Part shown: positions 33,205-39,727 of the stretch, piece by piece | Layout: every line of letters begins with the position of its first letter | Position numbering within the stretch: the stretch's first letter is position 1 | Assembly (NCBI GenBank): GCA_017544665.1 | Contig: JAFYDS010000150.1 | Coordinates: 1-39,727 of the forward strand | Direction: 5' to 3' | DNA length: 39,727 nt | From: Clostridia bacterium | Lineage (GTDB): Bacteria; Bacillota; Clostridia; Oscillospirales; Acutalibacteraceae | The notes under the pieces: generated by a model | What the model was told of the DNA's origin: nothing | The model's database searches: none | The model's input: the letters and a program-made list of their open reading frames with translations, nothing else | Made by a program: the position numbers and the translations under genes

Positions 33205-34983
33205 TTATGCGTTTGTCAGTGCGTCGAGATTGCGCCGCATCAGCGAAAGGTAGGTTTCGCCGTTTTGGAAGTCTTCGCTTGCGATCACGTGGCACGACCA
33301 CAGCGTCTGCACGCCGGCGCCGCAGCCTTCGGCGATGGTCTCAGCCACGTTGCCGGGGCTCAGATCGACCTTGAACACAGTCCGGATCCCCTCGGCCTTC
33401 GCTTTTTCAATCAGATAGCCGATCGTCGCGGGGTTTGCTTCGGTCTCCGCCGCGCAGCCGGGGAAGGCGGCATAGAACGTCAAACCGTATTCTTTTGCAA
33501 AATAGAGAAACGGGAACCGGTCGCCGACAAGGAACGACTGTCCCTGCTTTTCGTCGGCGAGGGCGCGGAACGCGGCATCGAGCTGCTGCAGCTTCGTTTG
33601 ATATGCGTCGTTGTTCGCGCGGTAGTTGTTTTCGTTTGCTCTGTCCTCTTCGCACAGCGCGTCGCAGACCGCGGCGGCGATTTTCATCGCGTTCGGGACG
33701 CTGGTCCAGACGTGTTCGTCATATTCTGTTTCTTCGGCTTCCTCTTCCGCTTCGGACTGCATCCCGTCGAGGAGCTGTTCTTCCCTGAGCGCAACGCAGT
33801 CCATCATGCGCACGATCTGCGTTTTCGACCGGTCGATCGACGACAGTATCCCGTCGACCCAGGTGTCGGATTCCCCGCCGCCATAGACAAAGACGTCGCA
33901 CCGACCGATGGCGTCGATGTCCTGCGGCGTCGGCTCAAAGGTGTGGCTCTCTTCGCCGGGTTTGAGCAGCATCGTGACGTCTGCATTGTCAAGCGCGATC
34001 TGCCGCGCGAAATCGTACGGCGCAAAGCCTGTTGCGACGACCTGCGGCTTCTCGTTGGCGGGGCGGCCTGTCGAGCCGAAAAACGGCAGTGCGAGCGCGC
34101 AAAGCAGCAGGAGCGCGAGCAGGACGCACAGCGGCTTTTTGAAGCGGTAGAGCCGGTTTTTTTCGCTGCAGCGCAGCACGGCGCCGAACAGCGCGAAAAA
34201 CAGCAGCAGCACGATATTGACACAGACGACGGACGCGCCCGTCGGCGCCTCAAAGCGGACGGACACGAGCAGCCCGGTGAAGAAGCAGACGAGCGACACC
34301 GCGACGCTCATCGCGATCACCTTGCGAAAGCTCTTGCATACGCGCATCGCCGTGACCGTCGGGAAGATGATCAGGCTGGAGATCAGCAGCGCACCCATCA
34401 TCCGCATCCCGACGACGATCGTGACTGCCGTCAGCGCGGCGAGGAGCATATTGTAGGCGGAAACCCGCGTGCCGGTCGCCTTGGCGAAGCTTTCGTCAAA
34501 CGTGACGGCGAAGATCTCGTCATAGAACACAAAGAACAGCGCGATCACGGCGACGGACAGCACGACGGAAAGTACGACGTCCGCGCGGCTCATCGCGAGG
34601 ATGGAGCCGAACATATAGTTGTAGATATCGACGTTCATGCCCGTCGTCATCGACGTGACCATCACGCCGACGGCGAGCGCGCCCGTGGAGATCAGCGCGA
34701 TCGCGGCGTCGCCTTTGAGAAAGCCTTTTTCATTCATCGCGAGCAGCGCGAACGCGGCGAGGATCACGATCGGGATCGAGAAATACAGCGGCGCAATATT
34801 GGCGGCGCAGGCGATCGCGAGCGCGCCGAACCCGACGTGGGAAAGCCCGTCGCCGATCATCGAGAATCGCTTGAGTACCAGCGACACGCCGAGCAGCGCG
34901 CAGCAAAGCGAGATCAGGCTACCGACCGCGAGGGCGCGCAGCATAAAGCCGTGGGAAAACAGAAACGACAGCGTCTCAGGCAT
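33205..34983 (-). CDS. Zinc ABC transporter permease-substrate-binding protein fusion (ZnuB-ZnuA)
   Basis: 592 residues in one uninterrupted frame. ATG 34983 lies 8 nt after GGAGG; a GTG at 34992 overlaps that site. Residues 1-270 are an ABC-3 family permease: SLISLCCALLGVSLVLKRFSMIGDGLSHVGFG, and GMRMMGALLISSLIIFPTV. A cytoplasmic RLYRFKK is followed by another helix (about 284-302), then a ZnuA-type zinc-binding domain (about 310-592). This includes H347 (SHTFEPTP), H424 (DEHVW), the DRFPFLYFAKEYGL segment and AETEA, with an acidic loop before H424 rather than a His-rich one. The extra helix would put the binding domain outside, tethered to its own permease. It overlaps the ATPase gene by 8 bp. 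Manganese is an alternative metal. Confidence 0.9.
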   Translation of the reverse strand: MPETLSFLFSHGFMLRALAVGSLISLCCALLGVSLVLKRFSMIGDGLSHVGFGALAIACAANIAPLYFSIPIVILAAFALLAMNEKGFLKGDAAIALISTGALAVGVMVTSMTTGMNVDIYNYMFGSILAMSRADVVLSVVLSVAVIALFFVFYDEIFAVTFDESFAKATGTRVSAYNMLLAALTAVTIVVGMRMMGALLISSLIIFPTVTAMRVCKSFRKVIAMSVAVSLVCFFTGLLVSVRFEAPTGASVVCVNIVLLLFFALFGAVLRCSEKNRLYRFKKPLCVLLALLLLCALALPFFGSTGRPANEKPQVVATGFAPYDFARQIALDNADVTMLLKPGEESHTFEPTPQDIDAIGRCDVFVYGGGESDTWVDGILSSIDRSKTQIVRMMDCVALREEQLLDGMQSEAEEEAEETEYDEHVWTSVPNAMKIAAAVCDALCEEDRANENNYRANNDAYQTKLQQLDAAFRALADEKQGQSFLVGDRFPFLYFAKEYGLTFYAAFPGCAAETEANPATIGYLIEKAKAEGIRTVFKVDLSPGNVAETIAEGCGAGVQTLWSCHVIASEDFQNGETYLSLMRRNLDALTNA

Positions 34984-35686
34984 GGCTCTCACCTCCCGTA
35001 AAGGCGCGGTAAACGCCGCTTTCGAGATACGCTTTCTTCGTCCCGAAGAAGGCGCCGTCGCCCTTCATGTGCAGGATATGCGTCGCGAGCGACAGCGCGT
35101 CCTGCAGGTCGTGGGAGACCATAATAATCGTGATCCCGTAATCGCGGTTGATGCGGCGGATCAGCTTATAGAACTCCGCCGTCGCGAGCGGATCGAGCCC
35201 GGAGACCGGCTCGTCCAGCAGCAGAAGCGTCCCCGTGGCGCAAAGCGCCCGCGCGAGCAGCACGCGCTGCTGCTGTCCGCCGGAAAGCTCACGGTAGCAG
35301 TGGTTCTGAAAGGCGAGCATGTCCAGCTTTTCGAGATTGTCGCGTGCTTTTTGGCGCAGCTGTTTGCTGTAAAAGAGACTGTGCCCCTTCGACGACAGAC
35401 AGCCGGAGAGCACGACTTCAAAGACGCTCGCGGGAAAGTCCCGCTGCGCCGTCGTCTGCTGCGGCAGATAGCCGACCTGTTTCGCGGTCAGTCCGTCGCC
35501 ATAGTGCAGGTGGCCGCTCTCGGTCTCCTTGAGCCCGAGGATCGCCTTGATCAGCGTGCTTTTGCCGCTGCCGTTCTCGCCGACGATGCACAGCAGATCG
35601 CCCTTGTTGACCTGAAACGTCAGATCCTGCGCGACGATCCGGTTCTCGTAGCCGAGCGATACGTTTTTGCAATCAATCAGCGCCAT
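34976..35686 (-). CDS. znuC: Zinc ABC transporter ATP-binding protein
   Basis: 236 residues; AAGGAG lies 7 nt before the ATG, inside the end of the regulator gene (14-bp overlap). Walker A GENGSGKST, Q loop GYLPQQ, signature LSGGQQQRV, Walker B LLLLDEP, and H loop VSHD. It is of the metal-transport ABC class and couples to the fused permease downstream. Confidence 0.92.
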   Translation of the reverse strand: MALIDCKNVSLGYENRIVAQDLTFQVNKGDLLCIVGENGSGKSTLIKAILGLKETESGHLHYGDGLTAKQVGYLPQQTTAQRDFPASVFEVVLSGCLSSKGHSLFYSKQLRQKARDNLEKLDMLAFQNHCYRELSGGQQQRVLLARALCATGTLLLLDEPVSGLDPLATAEFYKLIRRINRDYGITIIMVSHDLQDALSLATHILHMKGDGAFFGTKKAYLESGVYRAFTGGESHA

Positions 35687-36104
35687 GACGGTTCTCCTTC
35701 TTCAAACAGTCTTCGCACAGTCCGTACAGCAGCGAGCGCCGGTTGTCGATCTGAAAGCCGTGGTGTTCGAGGACGTGTTCGTTGACGCCCGCCATCACAT
35801 CGCAGTCCAGATGGATGAATTTGCCGCAGGAGACGCATTTGAGGTGCAGGTGACTGTCGCAGTCACGGTGCGGCTCCACCGGCTGAAACGTGGCGCTTTG
35901 GCCGCGTCCGGCGGTGAATTTGCGGACAAGCCCGCTTTCCACCAGCTTGTCCATCCAGCGGTAGACCGTCGTTTTCCCGATCGGCGCTCCCTGCTTGTGC
36001 AGCAGCGCCGTCCATTCCTCGATCGTCAGGGCGCGTTCGCTGTTCTCGCGCAGGACGCGCAGCAGCGACTGCTTTTGTTTCGTTTTGTATTCGTTGCCGG
36101 GCAA
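35673..36104 (-). CDS. zur: Fur family metalloregulator, probably Zur
   Basis: 143 residues. No ATG fits; the start is TTG 36104, 9 nt after AAGGAGG. N-terminal winged helix (TIEEWTALLHKQGAPIGKTTVYRWMDKL), then a dimerisation domain with CVSCGKFIHLDC and LCEDC (the structural zinc Cys pairs), and HRDCDSHLHL with metal-site His residues. Being first in a zinc-import operon and behind a Fur-type box argues for Zur rather than Fur or PerR. Confidence 0.88.
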   Translation of the reverse strand: MPGNEYKTKQKQSLLRVLRENSERALTIEEWTALLHKQGAPIGKTTVYRWMDKLVESGLVRKFTAGRGQSATFQPVEPHRDCDSHLHLKCVSCGKFIHLDCDVMAGVNEHVLEHHGFQIDNRRSLLYGLCEDCLKKENRHGAD

Positions 36105-36124
36105 GGAAATCGCCCTCCTTCTAA

Positions 36125-36147
36125 ATGAAACTGAAATTCAATTTCAT
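36125..36147. promoter_or_regulatory. Fur-family operator (Zur box)
   Basis: TGAAATTCAATTTCA at 36132-36146 is a perfect 7-1-7 inverted repeat. A larger overlapping near-palindrome spans 36125-36147. It lies directly after the -10 box of the zur promoter, where bound Zur would block transcription start. Confidence 0.8.
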
Positions 36148-36176
36148 ATTATAGTCCGGTCCTGCCGGTTTGTCAA
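36148..36176 (-). promoter_or_regulatory. Consensus sigma-A promoter of the zinc operon
   Basis: Minus strand: TTGACA (36171-36176), 17 bp, TATAAT (36148-36153), an exact match to both hexamers. The -35 overlaps the stop codon of the upstream deacetylase gene. Confidence 0.92.
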
Positions 36177-37060
36177 GCCTTTTCGGCGGGGACGATCCCG
36201 AGTTTTTGAAAGAACGCCGCGCTGCTTTTCCCCGCGGGGCGGTTGAAGCGCCCGAGCCCATACAGGCAATCCGGCTCGCCGAGCGTGACCGTATTGACCT
36301 GCTCTTCGCACGTCATCGTCGAAAGAAAGCCGCAGTCCTTCGCGATCTGTGTCGTCGCCGGACTGAACGCGCCGTAGGGGTAGACGAGCGCCGTCGGCGT
36401 CGCGCCCGTGTTGGTTTGGATCGCTTCCTGGTTCCTTTGCAGGTCCGCCGTCAGCATCGCGCGGTAGTTTTGTTCGCTTTCGCCCGGCAGCTGCGCTAGC
36501 CCGCGGCGGCCGTTCTTTTTGTTGCTGTGCAGGTCATAGCTGTGGCTTTGCAGTTCGAACCGGCCGCTGTCTTTTAATCGCCGCAGCGCGTCCCACGAGA
36601 GCGAGGCGTAGCGGACGTTCCGGTCGCCGCTGTCGGTGTAGGTCTGCGCGAACTGCCCGACGACGGACAGCACCGCTTTCATATCGGTTTTTTCCAGCAG
36701 CGGCAGCACATAGTCCTCCGCACTCTGATAGCCGTCGTCGAACGTCAGCATGACGATCTTTTCCGGCAGGTCCCGTTCGCCGCGCACGAACGACACGAGA
36801 TCGTCAACAGTGACGCTCCGGTAGCCGCACGACTGCAGGTACTGCAGATCCTGTTCGAGCTGCTGCACCGGCAGCACATAGCGTCCCGCGCGGGCTTTGT
36901 CCGGCAGGACATGGTGATACATCACGATCGGCAGCCGCCGCGTCTCGGGGGCAGAAAGGACCTGCCGCGTCGGGTCGGCACGCAGCGCGAACACGAACAG
37001 CACGCAAACCAGAACCGCCAGCAAAGCCGCGATATGGATCTTTCTGAGTCTGAAAATCAA
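36173..37060 (-). CDS. Membrane-anchored polysaccharide deacetylase
   Basis: The frame is open to TTG 37174. The only start with a ribosome site (GGAG, 9 nt) is TTG 37060, giving 295 residues. An N-terminal membrane helix (about residues 8-27) anchors a NodB-type domain outside the cell. Motifs: IVMYHHV, LTFDDGYQSAED with the catalytic/metal Asp pair, QSHSYDLHS with metal His residues, and YPYGAF. Such enzymes remove N-acetyl groups from peptidoglycan or other cell-wall glycans. The upstream 110 bp hold the divergent lon promoter. Confidence 0.82.
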   Translation of the reverse strand: MIFRLRKIHIAALLAVLVCVLFVFALRADPTRQVLSAPETRRLPIVMYHHVLPDKARAGRYVLPVQQLEQDLQYLQSCGYRSVTVDDLVSFVRGERDLPEKIVMLTFDDGYQSAEDYVLPLLEKTDMKAVLSVVGQFAQTYTDSGDRNVRYASLSWDALRRLKDSGRFELQSHSYDLHSNKKNGRRGLAQLPGESEQNYRAMLTADLQRNQEAIQTNTGATPTALVYPYGAFSPATTQIAKDCGFLSTMTCEEQVNTVTLGEPDCLYGLGRFNRPAGKSSAAFFQKLGIVPAEKA

Positions 37061-37131
37061 GTCGATCAACTCCGTTTTGGTTTTTCCAGATATATATGCG
37101 GCGCCTTCTTTTGAAATTCCCGCGCGAACGG

Positions 37132-37160
37132 TTGATTTTGCGGCGGAAATATAGTATAAT
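37132..37160 (+). promoter_or_regulatory. Promoter of lon
   Basis: TTGATT (37132-37137), 17 bp, TATAAT (37155-37160). No HrcA (CIRCE) or CtsR-type repeat was seen nearby. Confidence 0.75.
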
Positions 37161-37196
37161 ATTTTTCTTACCAAACTCTTTTACAGGAGGACAGCT

Positions 37197-39608
37197 ATGG
37201 CAGTTCATCTGATTTATAAATCGCTCCCGACCGTCGCGCTGCGCGGCGTGGTGGTCTTTCCCGGGATGCGGCTGCATTTTGAGATTGCCCGCGACAAGTC
37301 GATCCGGGCGATTCAGACCGCTGTGAGCGATGGGCAAAAGGTGTTCCTTGTAACGCAGCGCAGCGTCGCTGTCGAGGACCCCGACCGCGCCGATCTCTTT
37401 GAGATGGGCGTTATCGCCACGATCAAACAGGTCGTGCATTCGCCGGACAGCAAGGGCGCCCGCGTGATCGTCGAGGGCATATCCCGCGCCGTGATCACCG
37501 ACTTTATCAAAGGCAACGCCTACCTCGTCTCCGACGTCAAAGAGCGCCGCAGTACGTCGATCCGCTCCGCGAACGCCGACTATGTCGACGCGCTGATCCG
37601 CAAGACGAAGGCGATCTTTGAAGAATACATCGAGCTGACCGAAAAGAAAGCGCCCGACGTGGCGCTCGAGGTCTATCTCAGTCAGGATCCGGGCCATCTC
37701 GCCGACTTCATCGCCGGCAACGCGCTGTCGAACTTTGAGGACCGCCAGCGGGTGCTCGAGGAGCTCAACCCGATCAAACGGCTCGAGCTGCTTTGCGCGA
37801 TCCTCTCGCACGAGATGACCATCTACCGCATCGAGGACCAGATCGACCAGAAGGTGCAGGACGCGATGGACCAGAACCAGCACGAGTACTACCTGCGCGA
37901 ACAGCTCAAGGTGATCTCCGACGAGCTGGGCGACACCGACGACGGCGTCGGCGAAGCGCAGGCGTACCGCGAGCGGATCCTTTCGCTCTCTTTGCCGGAG
38001 CCGATCGAAAAGAAACTGCTCAAGGAGGCTGTCCGCCTCGGCAAGATGCAGAGCACTTCGCCCGACGCGAACGTGATCCGCACCTATCTTGACGCGTGTC
38101 TCGATCTCCCGTGGAACCAGTATACCGAAGACAAGCTCGACCTTGACCGTGCCCGCGAAGTGCTCGACCGCGACCACTACGGGATGGAAAAGATCAAGGA
38201 GCGCTTTCTCGAAATGCTCGCCGTCCGCGCGCTGACCGACAAAACGCGGGCGCAGATCATCTGCCTCGTGGGACCGCCGGGCGTCGGCAAAACGTCGATC
38301 GTGCGCTCCGTGGCGGAGGCGATGGGCCGCAAGTACGTCCGCATGTCGCTCGGCGGCGTGCGCGACGAAGCCGAGATCCGCGGCCACCGCAAGACCTATA
38401 TCGGCGCGATGCCGGGCCGGATCGCCGCGGCGCTGACACAGGCGGGCTCGATGAACCCGATCATGCTGCTCGACGAAGTGGATAAACTCGGCGCCGACTA
38501 CAAAGGCGACCCCTCCGCGGCGCTGCTCGAAGCGCTCGACCCGGAACAGAACAACACCTTCCGCGATCATTTTTTGGAGTTCCCACTCGATCTGAGCCGC
38601 GTGCTGTTTATCACAACGGCGAACGACGCCGCGACGATTCCCGCGCCGCTGTATGACCGGATGGAAGTGATCGAACTGCCGTCCTACACCGCGCAGGAAA
38701 AGTTCATGATCGCCAAAGAGCATCTGATTCAAAAACAGCTGGCGCTGCACGGGCTGACGGCCGCAAAGCTGCGCATACGCGACGACGTGATCAAAACGCT
38801 GATCGCGGGCTATACCCGCGAAGCCGGCGTGCGGCGGCTGGAACAGCTGCTGGCGTCCGTCTGCCGCAAGGGCGCCGTTCGGCTGGCAAAGAGCGGCAAG
38901 CGCAGTCTGACGGTCAACGTGCCGCTGCTTGAAGAAATGCTCGGACCGCCGAAGTATAAAGAAGAACTCCCGATGAAGACCGATCTGGTCGGCGTCGTCA
39001 ACGGGCTCGCTTGGACGAGTGTCGGCGGCGAACTGCTGCAGGTGGAAGCCGTCACGATGGACGGCACCGGCAAGCTCGAGCTGACCGGCTCGCTCGGCGA
39101 CGTGATGAAGGAATCCGCAAAGACGGCGCTGAGCTTCGTCCGCTCGGTTGCCGCCCGCTACAAGATCGATCCGCGCGTTTTTAAGGAGCGCGATATCCAT
39201 ATCCATGTGCCACAGGGCGCCGTCCCGAAGGACGGTCCCTCCGCCGGCGTCACGATGGCGACGGCGCTGCTGTCCGCGCTGACCGGGCGCGCCGTTCGCC
39301 GCGACCTTGCCATGACGGGCGAGATCTCGCTGACCGGCCGCGTGCTGGCGATCGGCGGACTGAAGGAAAAGACGATTGCGGCGTACCGCAGCGGTATCAA
39401 AGTCGTATTGATCCCGCAGGAGAACGAAAGCGACCTGTGGGAAGTGGACCCCGTTGTGAAAGAGAACGTGGAATTCCTGCCGGTGGACCGGCTCGAAGAC
39501 GTCTTCCGCGCGGCGCTGCTGCCGGAACAGGTCGCCAAAAAAGGGGAGGCACTGCCGCCGGTCGTGCCCGCCCCGGGACAGCCGAACCGCAAATCCATCG
39601 CGCAGTGA
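37197..39608 (+). CDS. lon: ATP-dependent protease Lon
   Basis: 803 residues behind AGGAGG, 6 nt from the ATG. Lon degrades damaged and regulatory proteins in the cytoplasm. The N-terminal substrate-binding domain starts [15 protein letters not shown]. The AAA+ module has Walker [10 protein letters not shown] (359-367) and Walker B MLLDEVDK. The protease domain carries the Ser-Lys dyad S682 (KDGPSAGVT) and K725 (GGLKEK), 43 residues apart as in E. coli Lon. Length is normal. The ysxC gene follows at once, a gene order also known in Bacillus. Confidence 0.97.
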   Translation: MAVHLIYKSLPTVALRGVVVFPGMRLHFEIARDKSIRAIQTAVSDGQKVFLVTQRSVAVEDPDRADLFEMGVIATIKQVVHSPDSKGARVIVEGISRAVITDFIKGNAYLVSDVKERRSTSIRSANADYVDALIRKTKAIFEEYIELTEKKAPDVALEVYLSQDPGHLADFIAGNALSNFEDRQRVLEELNPIKRLELLCAILSHEMTIYRIEDQIDQKVQDAMDQNQHEYYLREQLKVISDELGDTDDGVGEAQAYRERILSLSLPEPIEKKLLKEAVRLGKMQSTSPDANVIRTYLDACLDLPWNQYTEDKLDLDRAREVLDRDHYGMEKIKERFLEMLAVRALTDKTRAQIICLVGPPGVGKTSIVRSVAEAMGRKYVRMSLGGVRDEAEIRGHRKTYIGAMPGRIAAALTQAGSMNPIMLLDEVDKLGADYKGDPSAALLEALDPEQNNTFRDHFLEFPLDLSRVLFITTANDAATIPAPLYDRMEVIELPSYTAQEKFMIAKEHLIQKQLALHGLTAAKLRIRDDVIKTLIAGYTREAGVRRLEQLLASVCRKGAVRLAKSGKRSLTVNVPLLEEMLGPPKYKEELPMKTDLVGVVNGLAWTSVGGELLQVEAVTMDGTGKLELTGSLGDVMKESAKTALSFVRSVAARYKIDPRVFKERDIHIHVPQGAVPKDGPSAGVTMATALLSALTGRAVRRDLAMTGEISLTGRVLAIGGLKEKTIAAYRSGIKVVLIPQENESDLWEVDPVVKENVEFLPVDRLEDVFRAALLPEQVAKKGEALPPVVPAPGQPNRKSIAQ

Positions 39609-39617
39609 GGAACCAAA

Positions 39618-39727
39618 ATGAAAATTGACAACGCTGTATTCGAATGCGCCGCCGGCACGGCGCAGCAGCTGATCGCGTCCGATCTGCCGGAGGTCGCATT
39701 TGCCGGTCGGTCCAACGTCGGCAAATC
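39618..39727 (+). CDS. ysxC: Ribosome-biogenesis GTPase YsxC/EngB, 3' end outside window
   Basis: Only the first 36-37 codons are present. Start ATG 39618, with GAGG before it, 9 bp after the lon stop. The fragment ends in PEVAFAGRSNVGKS, the G1/P-loop of the YihA/EngB GTPases needed for assembly of the large ribosomal subunit. The lon-ysxC order supports the call. Confidence 0.9.
   Translation, partial: MKIDNAVFECAAGTAQQLIASDLPEVAFAGRSNVGK

Noticed and set aside
37061-37174. N-terminal extension of the deacetylase to TTG 37174
   Set aside because: No ribosome site at that TTG, and the stretch holds the lon promoter. TTG 37060 has GGAG at a good distance. Not fully excluded.
36804-39206. 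800-codon minus-strand open frame over lon
   Set aside because: Antisense to lon, which is unmistakable. No domain or translation signal.
1-39727. tRNA, rRNA, CRISPR arrays, transposases, riboswitches
   Set aside because: Looked for in the intergenic regions; no cloverleaf, spaced direct-repeat array, transposase motif or riboswitch core that I could support.

Overview
This is a GC-rich, densely coded chromosomal window from a Gram-positive anaerobe. It most resembles a Clostridia lineage such as Oscillospirales/Ruminococcaceae, probably gut-associated. That call rests on strong AGGAGG-type ribosome binding sites, consensus sigma-A promoters, Lgt, VanZ, PspC and GPH-transporter families, the lon-ysxC gene order, and a signal-peptide protein with tandem Cys-repeats typical of gut Clostridia. 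I see no rRNA, tRNA, CRISPR array, transposase or phage gene. The species call is an inference.

Layout. (1) 1-1474: 3' part of a four-S1-domain protein cut by the window edge. (2) 1514-1860: an intergenic block of palindromes. (3) 1915-5520: a large exported protein, two DUF6273-like domains plus about 11 Cys-repeats, whose middle is AT-rich and whose ends are GC-rich. (4) 9076 down to 5566, minus strand: trmO, an AEC carrier and a GH27 alpha-galactosidase. (5) 9196-13230, plus strand, divergent from a back-to-back promoter: a YihQ-like GH31 glycosidase, a DUF4867-like protein and an L-fucose-isomerase-like protein, tightly packed. (6) A GNAT gene, a GH3 beta-glucosidase (minus) and a divergent AraC regulator. 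(7) 17201-20284: a Crp/Fnr regulator and a compact ABC importer. (8) A VanZ-like protein, a cluster of GGTNACC repeats and a small membrane protein. (9) 21637-27477: citrate synthase, membrane protein, AEC carrier, lgt, folD, double PspC. (10) An Sfp-type phosphopantetheinyl transferase and a GPH sugar symporter. (11) Minus strand 29726-37060: Nudix, GNAT, prs, mscS, a zur-znuC-znuBA zinc operon and a polysaccharide deacetylase. (12) lon and the 5' end of ysxC/engB.

How it fits together. Three glycosidases (GH27, GH31, GH3), all without a clear export signal, sit among carriers and an AraC regulator. This suggests intracellular breakdown of imported plant or host glycosides. The most interesting candidate system is the GH31-DUF4867-isomerase operon. 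The GH31 aligns residue for residue with sulfoquinovosidase active-site positions but has Gln where the sulfonate-binding Arg should be, so the substrate may be a related but different alpha-glycoside. Second is the zinc operon, in which permease and zinc-binding protein are one polypeptide behind a consensus promoter and a perfect 7-1-7 Fur-family box.
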